Shown: in pieces, positions 46,523 through 54,389 of the stretch
Position numbering within the stretch: position 1 is the first letter of the stretch
How the letters are laid out: every line of letters begins with the position of its first letter
Source: Brevibacterium linens ATCC 9172
GTDB lineage: Bacteria > Actinomycetota > Actinomycetes > Actinomycetales > Brevibacteriaceae
NCBI RefSeq assembly: GCF_900169165.1
Contig: NZ_FXYY01000009.1
Coordinates: 1-64,000 of the forward strand
Reading direction: 5' to 3'
Length of the DNA: 64,000 nucleotides
Translations under genes and position numbers: made by a program
The notes under the pieces: model-generated
What the model saw: only the letters and a program-made list of their open reading frames with translations
What the model was told of the DNA's origin: nothing
Databases searched by the model: none

Positions 46523-46705
46523 GCATCGACCTCCGGTAGACAAAAAGGGACAGGGCCCGAAATGGGCCCGATCCGTTCTACGAGTGGAGGTTTCTCACAA
46601 ATTCGTCACCCCCTCTTCTGAGGTAGCAGACTAAGGGGCAGGGCCGACCAAATTAAGCCTCCGATCAGGCGGGGAACGGGGCTGTTCAGGTTCGGGAGAC
46701 GGCGC

Positions 46706-47254
46706 TCAAGTCCGTGAGCGGGAAACCACCTCGGTGAAGGTGTCGACGAAGCGCTGCGCCTCGGCGGGGGTGGTCTCCTCCAGCCGCATCGACGATCCGA
46801 CGTGCAGCTCGACGGTCACGGTCGCCCGTCCACGGGATTCCTCGGCGCGGACGTCGGCTGCCTGCCGAGGCGTCGCTTCCGAGAGTTGGGCGATGGAACC
46901 CTGAGCGTCGGTGCGCACCCGCATGATCCGCACGTTGGTGAGGATGAGCAGATCGGTGTCGAACGGCGGCAGGCTCCGCAGCCGCGCGTATTCGATCTCG
47001 CCGGGGCGGAACAGGCCGCGTGCATTGAACCGCTCTGATCGTGGTCGCGGGCTGTCCGGGGCGGTGGACCCCCGCTGGGCTGCTGGGCGAGAGTCCGTTC
47101 TGCGGGTCCTCGCCCAGCGGCGGAACGCACGGAACGGGAACCAGCCGCCCTCTGCGAGTGAGGGGCCGTCGGGGACGGCGGGCCGCACTGAGTCCGGTCG
47201 GTCGGGGTCGTCGGCTGGGTGAACCGAGTCGGAGGGGAGGGAATGGGAGGTCAT
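46706..47254 (-). CDS. 182-aa protein with the C-terminal module of the 41.7-44.1 kb paralogues
   Basis: The first 80 residues are Pro/Ser/Asp-rich and disordered. The last 100 have FRPGEIEYARLRSL, LLILTNVRIMRVR and a PAEAQRFVDTFTEVV helix, a pattern matching the soluble C-terminal domains of the two membrane proteins downstream of betT. I see no membrane helix here. The ATG at 47254 has no ribosome binding site, but CAGAAT ends 7 nt before it, which suggests a leaderless mRNA. It is divergent from the MntR-like gene. Confidence 0.6.
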   Translation of the reverse strand: MTSHSLPSDSVHPADDPDRPDSVRPAVPDGPSLAEGGWFPFRAFRRWARTRRTDSRPAAQRGSTAPDSPRPRSERFNARGLFRPGEIEYARLRSLPPFDTDLLILTNVRIMRVRTDAQGSIAQLSEATPRQAADVRAEESRGRATVTVELHVGSSMRLEETTPAEAQRFVDTFTEVVSRSRT

Positions 47255-47373
47255 GAATGTGATTCTGGCAGGGCCGCCTCGGCGATGGGGTGGGTCGGTC
47301 GTAATCGTTTGGGAACATCTGTGCCCGATCGCTCACTTCGGGTGAAGTTCCGGGTGGGGCGATGCGTCCATGG

Positions 47374-47379
47374 GATACT
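47374..47379 (+). promoter_or_regulatory. -10 box for a leaderless mntR-like mRNA
   Basis: GATACT lies 6 nt before ATG 47386, and no ribosome binding site is present. Confidence 0.4.
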
Positions 47380-47385
47380 GAGGGC

Positions 47386-48054
47386 ATGCGTGTAGGTGAA
47401 GTCTCCGAGGTCAGTCAGGACTACCTCAAGGCCATCTGGTCGGCCCAGGAATGGGGCGGGGATCCGATGACGGCCACCGAGCTTGCGCACCGGTTCGGAA
47501 CGACGAAGGCCAATGTCACCGAGGTGCTCAAACGACTCGACGAACTCGGTCTCATCACACGCGTGCCCTACCGTCCGCCCGTGCTCACCGAGCAGGGCAA
47601 GGCGATCGCCCTGTCGATGGTGCGCAGGCACAGGCTCATCGAGACGTTCCTCGTCGAGTCGCTCGGCTACGGCTGGGACGAGGTCCATGATGAGGCCGAG
47701 ATCCTCGAACACGCCGCCTCCGATCGGCTCATCGACCGCATCGATGCGTTCCTCGGCCACCCGGCGTCCGACCCGCACGGCGATCCCATCCCGGGTGCCG
47801 ATGGTGCCGTCGATTCCCATACTCCGACCCTCCTCGCCGAGGCGGCCGTCGGGTCCTATGCGGTGCTGAGGGTTTCCGACGCCGATCCTGTTGTTCTGGG
47901 CAAGCTCGCCGAGGCGGGTGTGCTTCCCGATGTCGCGCTCGACGTCGTCGATCGCACTGATGACGCGGTGACCGTGGACATCGGCGGGAGGCGGGAGACG
48001 ATCGCTGCCGCGCTCGCCGCGGCCGTGTATCTGGAGGCGGCCGCGGCGAGGTGA
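47386..48054 (+). CDS. DtxR/MntR-family metal-dependent regulator
   Basis: The 222-aa protein has the DtxR winged HTH (VSQDYLKAIWSAQEW, TATELAHRFGTTKANVTEVLKRLDELGLI), then the metal-binding dimer region with RRHRLIETFLVESLGYGWDEVHDEAEILEHAASDRLIDRID, and an SH3-like C-terminal domain. The ligands include HD and EH pairs. The residues are more MntR-like than DtxR/IdeR-like, but I cannot be certain. The strong palindrome over the mntH promoter is the likely target. An upstream reading from 47362 exists but lacks signals. Confidence 0.85.
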   Translation: MRVGEVSEVSQDYLKAIWSAQEWGGDPMTATELAHRFGTTKANVTEVLKRLDELGLITRVPYRPPVLTEQGKAIALSMVRRHRLIETFLVESLGYGWDEVHDEAEILEHAASDRLIDRIDAFLGHPASDPHGDPIPGADGAVDSHTPTLLAEAAVGSYAVLRVSDADPVVLGKLAEAGVLPDVALDVVDRTDDAVTVDIGGRRETIAAALAAAVYLEAAAAR

Positions 48055-48090
48055 CGGGCGGGACCGGAGTCTCGCCTTCGTCGCGCGGGG

Positions 48091-48603
48091 TCAGGCACTC
48101 TCGCCTTCGCCGCGTGTGCGCGGGCGGGGGAACTTCGGTTCGGCACGCAGCAGGGTCAGTGCTGTGGCCGCGTGAGCGTCGAAGCCTTCGGCGAGGAAGA
48201 GCTTCGGCCAGTCGCCCCAGAGTTCTGATTCATAGGGGGTGCCGGGCAGGTAGGTTCCGTGCGTGTTCCGTCGATGCCACGGGTGGGACCGGAACGCCGT
48301 CTTGGGAATGGTTCGCAGCGTTTCGAACAGGGTCTGATAGAGCACCGGTGTGAAGCCATCACTGCGCGCGGCATCGGCCGTGCTCACCCAACCCGGTCCG
48401 GTAATCGGGATGCCCCGTTTGATCGCCGAGCTCATCTGGGCTTTGATGCCGGCACGCTGCGGGTCGGGGGAGTGGTGGAGGAGCACTTTCGACCAGTGCA
48501 GGGCCTCGTCGGGGTCGAATCCCGGCCACTGTTCAGCGGCCCTGCGACGGTTCTCGGCGTCGTTGTGGGAATCGGCGGAGTCGTTGTCGAAGTCTGCGGA
48601 CAT
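48091..48603 (-). CDS. Hypothetical protein, 170 aa
   Basis: The product is soluble and Trp/His-rich toward the middle (DEALHWSKVLLHHSPDPQ, RSHPWHRRNTHGTYLPGTPYESELWGDWPKLF), with a polar N-terminus. I do not recognise the family. ATG 48603 was chosen for an AAGGACGG site about 10 nt upstream. The frame stays open for about 100 codons further upstream with unusual composition, which I take as non-coding. It is convergent with the mntR-like gene, with a 36-nt gap. Confidence 0.55.
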   Translation of the reverse strand: MSADFDNDSADSHNDAENRRRAAEQWPGFDPDEALHWSKVLLHHSPDPQRAGIKAQMSSAIKRGIPITGPGWVSTADAARSDGFTPVLYQTLFETLRTIPKTAFRSHPWHRRNTHGTYLPGTPYESELWGDWPKLFLAEGFDAHAATALTLLRAEPKFPRPRTRGEGESA

Positions 48604-48838
48604 GGCACACCGTCCTTCTCGGGCGCGCTTCGGCAACGCTGACCCGGATCGAAGCTTGCCCGAGCGGTTGACACGGGCCCGTTCTTCCCCTGGGGCACCC
48701 GGTCGATGACGGGTTGCCGTGTGGCCGGCCAGGTACCGATGGCCACAACTCGCGAACGTGTTCTCAGTGTAGACGGAGGGGGTGACAAGGGCAGCGGAGG
48801 CGCGTCTCGACTCAGCTGCCGAACGTGTCTGAACAGTG

Positions 48839-48876
48839 CGAACACGGCCGCCGTCTGTTTTCGGCGGCCCTGTTCG
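48839..48876 (-). terminator. Stem-loop terminator after the TM2 gene
   Basis: CGAACA and GGCCGCCG (48839-48853) pair with CGGCGGCC and TGTTCG (48862-48876) with one internal mismatch. It lies 12 nt past the TM2 gene stop. Confidence 0.65.
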
Positions 48877-48887
48877 CCGGCTGCGGA

Positions 48888-49961
48888 TCAGTCGGTCGTC
48901 AGACTCCACTCGCCATCGGCGTTGACGGTGATGAACGATGGACCTGCCGACAGGGGGACAGTGCCTTCGTACGTGCCGATCTCGTTGATGAGCAGCCCCA
49001 TGGAGAACTCGTCGGTATCTTCGTAGACGACGAAGTTCGAGTCGCCCTTATGGGTGGCTGTCAGCTGAGTCGGCGCCCCGGTGTAGAGGTACGCAGCGTC
49101 TCCTGTGCCGGTCGGTTCGAGTTCCGGTGCTGCGGAGATCGGTTCGATCGTGATGTCCCAATTGCCGTCGGACGTGATCTGGAGAGAAGAAGCCTCTCCG
49201 AAGGAGTTGATTCCATAGGCCGTTGTGCCTTCGTAGGAACCGATTTCATTGACCAGGAGGTCTCCGGTCGACTGGTTGGAGTCGTCGAGGACGTCAAGGA
49301 CGAAGTTGCCGCCGCCCGTATTGGTCGCAGTGACGAGCCCCGCGGTCGCGTCGGAAGGAAGCGTGATGATCGAGTCGCCGGTTCCGTTTTCGCTGACAGT
49401 GCTGAATGCTCCGTACTTATCGACTGCCCAGGATGCGGCGTCGACTTCGTCTGGCGCAGGCTCTGCCGTGGGCTCCTCGACCGCAGGCTCGGCGGTTTCA
49501 GGCGCCTCTTCCGCAGGTGCCTCCTGCGCCGGCGTGTCCTTATCGGGCGACGTCTCCTCGGACTGCTGGTCGTCCGCGACGGCCGGTCCGGAGACGTCTT
49601 CGGCACCGCTGTTTCCGGCAATGCTGCTCCCGATGATGCCGACTGCAACGAAGCCGGCAGTGACCGCGAACGCCACAGTGCGATGCTGCCGGTATCCCGA
49701 CAGTGGTCTCCTGGACTTGTCAGTCGCCTTGCCGGCCAGGACGACGATGACGTCGACCAGCCACCAGATGCCGAATCCGGCGAGCGTCAACAGTTTGAGA
49801 ATGCCGGTGCCGACCTTGCCGAGGTAGAAGCGGTCGACTCCGAAGAAGCCGAGGAACCAAGCAAAGAGCCAGGTCAGAACGAAGCTTTTGGCTGATTCCT
49901 GTGGCAGATTGTTGTTCGAAGTGGCGAATCGGGTGGGCTGTTCGTGCGGGTTGTGGGACAT
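48888..49961 (-). CDS. TM2-domain protein with two tandem C-terminal repeats
   Basis: The 357-aa product begins with a polar segment, then a TM2 domain (two helices joined by FGVDRFYLGKVGTGILKLLTLAGFGIWWLVD), a third hydrophobic helix, and a Glu/Ala/Pro-rich linker. The C-terminal 170 residues hold two similar beta-rich repeats, each with GNFVL.VLDD or SNFVVYEDTD, then L.NEIG.YEGT and a closing DG.W. The repeats are outside the membrane if the third helix is a signal anchor. ATG 49961 follows AAGGAG. Function unknown. Confidence 0.75.
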   Translation of the reverse strand: MSHNPHEQPTRFATSNNNLPQESAKSFVLTWLFAWFLGFFGVDRFYLGKVGTGILKLLTLAGFGIWWLVDVIVVLAGKATDKSRRPLSGYRQHRTVAFAVTAGFVAVGIIGSSIAGNSGAEDVSGPAVADDQQSEETSPDKDTPAQEAPAEEAPETAEPAVEEPTAEPAPDEVDAASWAVDKYGAFSTVSENGTGDSIITLPSDATAGLVTATNTGGGNFVLDVLDDSNQSTGDLLVNEIGSYEGTTAYGINSFGEASSLQITSDGNWDITIEPISAAPELEPTGTGDAAYLYTGAPTQLTATHKGDSNFVVYEDTDEFSMGLLINEIGTYEGTVPLSAGPSFITVNADGEWSLTTD

Positions 49962-50119
49962 GATTCTCCTTGGGTGTGTATAGCGGTGTGATGTGAATGA
50001 CGGTGACGGGCGTTTGGGGCACCTCGGCTGGCTGTGCGCGATGCGCCGATCGGTGAGCGGCGTGCAGGCCACCGACCGGCGGTGGGCAGCGAGCAGTCAG
50101 GTGGACTGTTCGCGAAGGG

Positions 50120-50647
50120 TCACGAATCCGGGACGTACTCGAAGATCGCACCGAGTCCGTCATCGGGGTGGTAGTTCCACGACACTGAGAACGAGTCCCA
50201 ATCCGCGGTCTGTGTTCCGTCGAGCGCCCGTGTCTGCCCCATCCGGGAGCTCACAGAGTCGGGCATGCCCAAGGCGTCGCCGAGGCAGTACACGTCGGCA
50301 AGATCCGGGCCGAAGTACATCCCGGCACCGTCGAAGTCGACGCTCAGCCTGTCTGCGCTGAGTGTCGCTCCGTCAACCGAGTCGAGCGAGCATGTCTCGT
50401 AGCCGTCGGCCATGAGCTCTGCCTGAGCTGCCTGCGCGTCGGCCTCGGCAAGCGAACTGATCCCGACGATTCCCCCGACCGTTCCGACTCCGAGGAGCAG
50501 CCCGATCACCAGACCGCCGAGCCCGAACCAGATGTGCTTGGTGGACCGCTGCGGTGTCAGGGGCACCGGGGAGGATGGGGCGCTGTAGGGCTGTTGGTGT
50601 TGATGTCCGCCGTCATGGTGCGGAGGCGGATGTGGGAACGAGTTCAT
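50120..50647 (-). CDS. Single-pass membrane protein, unknown function
   Basis: The 175-aa product has a His/Pro/Gln-rich N-terminus, a glycine-rich helix (residues about 40-65) and an extracytoplasmic domain with a few cysteines and GYETCSLDSVDGATLSADRLSVDFDG. ATG 50647 follows AGGACGG. The gene is divergent from the restriction-modification operon and 158 nt upstream of the TM2 gene on the same strand, so the two may be functionally linked. Confidence 0.6.
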   Translation of the reverse strand: MNSFPHPPPHHDGGHQHQQPYSAPSSPVPLTPQRSTKHIWFGLGGLVIGLLLGVGTVGGIVGISSLAEADAQAAQAELMADGYETCSLDSVDGATLSADRLSVDFDGAGMYFGPDLADVYCLGDALGMPDSVSSRMGQTRALDGTQTADWDSFSVSWNYHPDDGLGAIFEYVPDS

Positions 50648-50753
50648 TCGGGGCCGTCCTATCGCTGGTCGGGGTGCATCGACCAGCATGGTTCGGCCGG
50701 TCGTTGAGAACTCAGTCCACGACATACGCATAGAATTGAGCAACAAATACACC

Positions 50754-50769
50754 GTTAAGAGGGCTTAAC
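50754..50769. promoter_or_regulatory. GTTAAG-N4-CTTAAC palindrome in the divergent restriction-locus promoter region
   Basis: This perfect 6-4-6 repeat lies 80-95 nt before the first gene of the restriction locus and 107 nt before the divergent membrane protein gene. It could be an operator for the HTH protein encoded next to it. Confidence 0.45.
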
Positions 50770-50848
50770 AGTGAATGCGTGTAAGAACTTGTGCAGGCTC
50801 GCCTAGGATCGGGGCACAACGGAAAACGCGAGTGCAATGGGAGGCGCA

Positions 50849-52789
50849 GTGAGCGACGCAATGATGTCGATGCAGGACATTGCCGACTTGGCAGGTGTCT
50901 CCCGGCCGGCAGTGTCCCAATGGCGCAGACGCACCACGGTCAGAGGTCGCGAAATCCCCTTCCCGGAGGGGACCGAAGGCCCGGACGGGCGTGAACTCTT
51001 CCATGCCGAGGCTGTCGTCGAATGGCTGCGGCGCACGGGCCGCGGCAACAATGCGGAGTTCGTCGAAGATGCTCCGGCCGCCGGCATTCCCACTGGGGTG
51101 TCGATCGACCACGCGCTGGTTCTTCTGTGTCTGAGGGACAATGCCGAGGACGATCTCAGCAACCTCGGTGAGTCGATGCTCGTCGAGATCGCCGCCTCCC
51201 TCGATCCTGCTGATCGATTTCTCCTCAGCGAGGTCATCGACACCGAGTTCGCCGCTGCCACGCTGGACTACGTCGACGACCTCTATGCCGCGTCGTTCGG
51301 TGCCGCCGATGCCCTGGACCGGTTGGAAACGGGGCGATTGAGCCGGAGCCAGGAACGACGAGGTTTCGATCCCGGACTCGTGGATGTCATCGCCTCCGTC
51401 GTCGAGGGAGTCGTCGCTGACGGCGAGTCTGCCTCCGATGAGCTGGGATCCTCGGCGACGGGGGAGCTCGTCCTCGAGTGCGAGGACGTTGACCTCCTCG
51501 CCGTGGCGGAGACGGTGGAGGGTTTGGCCTCGCATGTGACCACCGACTCTCCCCACATCCGTGACCTGCGAAGGAGGGCGCTTCTGCGCGGGTGGCTGGC
51601 CCTCGACGCCGAACGACCGACGGTGTCAGTCGTCGCCGTCTACGGTCTGGAGAGCGCAGAGGTGCTCGAAAGACTCGATCGGGTGATTCTCGATCTCAAT
51701 CCCAATGAGTACGCGATCGTCGCCGGTCCTGCCGACCTGCTCTGCGGGCGACTCGACGGCACTGCGGAGCAGCGGCGTTCGGAATCACTGCGAAGCAGTC
51801 GTTCTGCGAACCACGGACCTCTCGTCTGTGCGCTGCGACTGCCTCGCGGTCTGTGGAAACACGCTCCGCGACAGAGCAGCGGACTGTGGCTGCTCAAAGG
51901 AGGTGCCACTCTCGACCACCCATGGGTGGCCGATCTCAGCGAGGTCCCGGTCGACCGGTCTGATCTGTCGACCGATGTGGCCGGAGTGCTGGCTGCCGGA
52001 ACCGTGCCGAACGAGCTGCCCGCTCGCGCGGTCCGGTATGTCAGGTCGCGTGATCTTCGGTCGATCCTCGGCGGCGAGGCCGTTGTTCCGCCCGGCACCC
52101 GAGCGGTGAGCTTCGCGACCGGGCGGCAGGACTTCATCGACGACGTGCGCGCCGCTTCGATCGAAACCGCCGAGGCGACCGAGGTCTTCGACATCTATGT
52201 CACCGACCGCCCCGCCTCGCTGGTGGTGGGATCGACTTCGCTCGGAACGATGATCGAGGGCGGGACGGTCACCCGTCACAGCGGCAGTCGGATCGACGAA
52301 TCGCTGGCGGAGGACACTGGTGCGGTGCCGGTCGTCGATGCCAGGGGAGGTGGCGAAGTGTTCCGAGTTGATGCCTTCGTCGCCGAAAGCTCGCTGCGTC
52401 GCAGCATGAGAACCCGACCGGGAGACGTCGTCTTCTGCTCGAATCCGCCGACAGCGTGGGTTGATGACCGGGGCGGGGCGCTGGTGGTCTCGCCGAACAA
52501 GATCCTGCGGAGGGCCGGTGGCGCCCCGATCGGTCCGCACACCTTGGCCGCGGTCATCAACGATGCGCAGTCGAAGGAGTACGCGAACTGGCAGATTCCC
52601 CGCATTCCTGCCGACCAGGTCGACGCGGTCGAAGATGCGATGCGGAGATTGGCCGGATATCGACAACAATTGCAGGTGAAGGAACGTGCCGCGAAGACGC
52701 TGGGGCATTCGCTCTTGAGCGGTGTCGCGGCCGGGACGATGGAACTGATGGGCAGCAGCCTCGAGCCGCAGCCATCACAAGGAAGGTGA
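50849..52789 (+). CDS. HTH / degenerate N-6 methylase-like protein with a C-terminal TRD-like region
   Basis: The 646-aa protein starts with an HTH (MQDIADLAGVSRPAVSQWRRR) and an AVVEWLRRTGRGNNAEF segment known from actinobacterial N-6 DNA methylase-like proteins. Where a methylase has a GxG SAM loop, this one reads ELVLECEDVDLLAVAE, and no catalytic NPPF/Y motif follows, so it is probably not an active methylase. The last 150 residues (RPGDVVFCSNPPTAWVDDRGG and QIPRIPADQVDAVEDAMRRL) look like the specificity half-module of HsdS proteins. GTG 50849 is favoured by GGGAGG. An alternative is ATG 50837. It abuts hsdM (gap of 1 nt), so they are co-translated or nearly so. Confidence 0.65.
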   Translation: MSDAMMSMQDIADLAGVSRPAVSQWRRRTTVRGREIPFPEGTEGPDGRELFHAEAVVEWLRRTGRGNNAEFVEDAPAAGIPTGVSIDHALVLLCLRDNAEDDLSNLGESMLVEIAASLDPADRFLLSEVIDTEFAAATLDYVDDLYAASFGAADALDRLETGRLSRSQERRGFDPGLVDVIASVVEGVVADGESASDELGSSATGELVLECEDVDLLAVAETVEGLASHVTTDSPHIRDLRRRALLRGWLALDAERPTVSVVAVYGLESAEVLERLDRVILDLNPNEYAIVAGPADLLCGRLDGTAEQRRSESLRSSRSANHGPLVCALRLPRGLWKHAPRQSSGLWLLKGGATLDHPWVADLSEVPVDRSDLSTDVAGVLAAGTVPNELPARAVRYVRSRDLRSILGGEAVVPPGTRAVSFATGRQDFIDDVRAASIETAEATEVFDIYVTDRPASLVVGSTSLGTMIEGGTVTRHSGSRIDESLAEDTGAVPVVDARGGGEVFRVDAFVAESSLRRSMRTRPGDVVFCSNPPTAWVDDRGGALVVSPNKILRRAGGAPIGPHTLAAVINDAQSKEYANWQIPRIPADQVDAVEDAMRRLAGYRQQLQVKERAAKTLGHSLLSGVAAGTMELMGSSLEPQPSQGR

Positions 52790-52790
52790 C

Positions 52791-54389
52791 ATGGCCACGA
52801 AGAAGAACGCCGTCGAACAGCCGACGACGATGAGCGAACTCAAAGCGACTCTGTGGAAGGCGGCCGACCGCCTGCGGGGCTCGCTGAGCGCGAGTCAGTA
52901 CAAGGACGTGATTCTCGGTCTCGTCTTCCTCAAATACGTCTCGGACGCATTCGAGGAGGAACAGTCGGTGCTGCGGTCCGACTATGAAGAGCAAGGCATC
53001 GACGAGGAAGACATCGCCGAGCTGCTCCAGGACCCGGATACCTATGTCGGCGAGGGCATCTTCCTCGTTCCCTCTGCCGCGCGGTGGGATTTCCTGGCTG
53101 AGAATGCCAAAGGCCAGGCGCCCTCAGGGGCCGAAGCCGGCAGGACCATCGGTGCTCTCATCGATGAGGCGATGGATCAGCTGATGAAGGCCAACCCGTC
53201 CCTGCGGGGAACCTTGCCGCGCCTGTACAACAAGGACAATCTCGATCAGCGTCGTCTGGGTGAGCTCGTCGATCTCTTCAGCAGCACGCGCTTCTCCCGG
53301 CAGGGAGAGTTCCGGGCACGTGACCTCATGGGGGAGGTCTATGAGTATTTCCTCGGCGAGTTCGCCCGTGCGGAGGGCAAGCGGGGCGGCGAGTTCTTCA
53401 CCCCGCGACCGGTGGTGCGCACGATGGTCGAGATCCTCGAACCGTTCAAGGGGCGGGTCTACGATCCGTGCTGCGGTTCCGGCGGCATGTTCGTCCAGTC
53501 GGAGAAGTTCATCGAAGACCATAACGGCGATCCACGAGACATCGCGGTCTACGGTCAGGAATCCATCGAGGAGACCTGGCGGATGGCGAAGATGAACCTC
53601 GCGATCAACGGGATCGAGGTCCAAGGTCTCGGTGAGAAGTGGGGAGACACCTTCGCCCGCGACATCCACGCGGATACCCCAATGGACTATGTCCTGGCCA
53701 ACCCGCCGTTCAACCTCAAAGTGTGGGCACGCAGCGAGGAGGACCCGCGGTGGACTTTCGGTGTCCCGCCGGAGAAGAACGCGAACTACGGTTGGATCCA
53801 ACACATCCTGTCCAAGCTCACCGACAAGGGCAAGGCCGGCGTGGTCATGGCAAACGGGTCGATGTCGTCGAACACCGGTGGTGAGGGCGATATCCGTGCT
53901 CGGATCGTCGAGGCCGACCTGGTCTCGTGCATGCTCGCGCTGCCGACTCAGCTGTTCCGCTCGACCGGTATTCCTGTGTGCGTGTGGTTCTTCGCGAAGA
54001 AGAAGGGAGCCCGGGCCGGCGAAGTCCTCTTCATCGATGCGCGCGAAATGGGGCACATGATCTCCCGTGCCGAGCGTTCGCTGTCCGATGAAGACATCGC
54101 CGAGATCGCGGGTACGTTCCATGCGTGGATCGGATCTGAATCCGCCGAGGCGGCCGGACGAGAGTACGAAGACGTGCCGGGATTCTGTCGTACAGTGCCG
54201 CTGGCCGAGATCAAGGAGGCCGGCTACGCGCTGACCCCGGGCCGTTATGTCGGGTCGGCGCCCGAGCCAGAGGATTTGGAGCCGATCGACGAGAAGATCG
54301 CGAGGCTCAAGGGGGAGCTGATCGAGGCCTTCGATGAGTCGGCCAGGTTGGAAACGGTCGTCCGCGAGCAGCTGGAGCGTCTGGGATGA
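52791..54389 (+). CDS. hsdM: Type I restriction-modification methyltransferase subunit
   Basis: HsdM methylates adenine at N6 in complex with HsdS. The 532-aa protein has the HsdM N-terminal helices (LKATLWKAADRLRGSLSASQYKDVILGLVFLKYVSD), motif I as YDPCCGSGGMFVQ, and catalytic motif IV as LANPPFNLKVW. These residues are intact. AAGGAAGG precedes the start. The stop overlaps hsdS by 4 nt (ATGA). Confidence 0.95.
   Translation: MATKKNAVEQPTTMSELKATLWKAADRLRGSLSASQYKDVILGLVFLKYVSDAFEEEQSVLRSDYEEQGIDEEDIAELLQDPDTYVGEGIFLVPSAARWDFLAENAKGQAPSGAEAGRTIGALIDEAMDQLMKANPSLRGTLPRLYNKDNLDQRRLGELVDLFSSTRFSRQGEFRARDLMGEVYEYFLGEFARAEGKRGGEFFTPRPVVRTMVEILEPFKGRVYDPCCGSGGMFVQSEKFIEDHNGDPRDIAVYGQESIEETWRMAKMNLAINGIEVQGLGEKWGDTFARDIHADTPMDYVLANPPFNLKVWARSEEDPRWTFGVPPEKNANYGWIQHILSKLTDKGKAGVVMANGSMSSNTGGEGDIRARIVEADLVSCMLALPTQLFRSTGIPVCVWFFAKKKGARAGEVLFIDAREMGHMISRAERSLSDEDIAEIAGTFHAWIGSESAEAAGREYEDVPGFCRTVPLAEIKEAGYALTPGRYVGSAPEPEDLEPIDEKIARLKGELIEAFDESARLETVVREQLERLG

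Noticed and set aside
44171..46621. 816-codon open frame on the plus strand across betT
   Set aside because: It is antisense to a clear 12-helix BCCT protein, and its Glu/Asp/Arg-rich translation is typical of the reverse frame of GC-rich DNA.
52440..52470. SNPPT in the HTH/methylase-like protein as a catalytic NPPF/Y motif
   Set aside because: It lies in the C-terminal recognition-like part after RPGDVVF, far from where motif IV should be, and lacks the aromatic residue.
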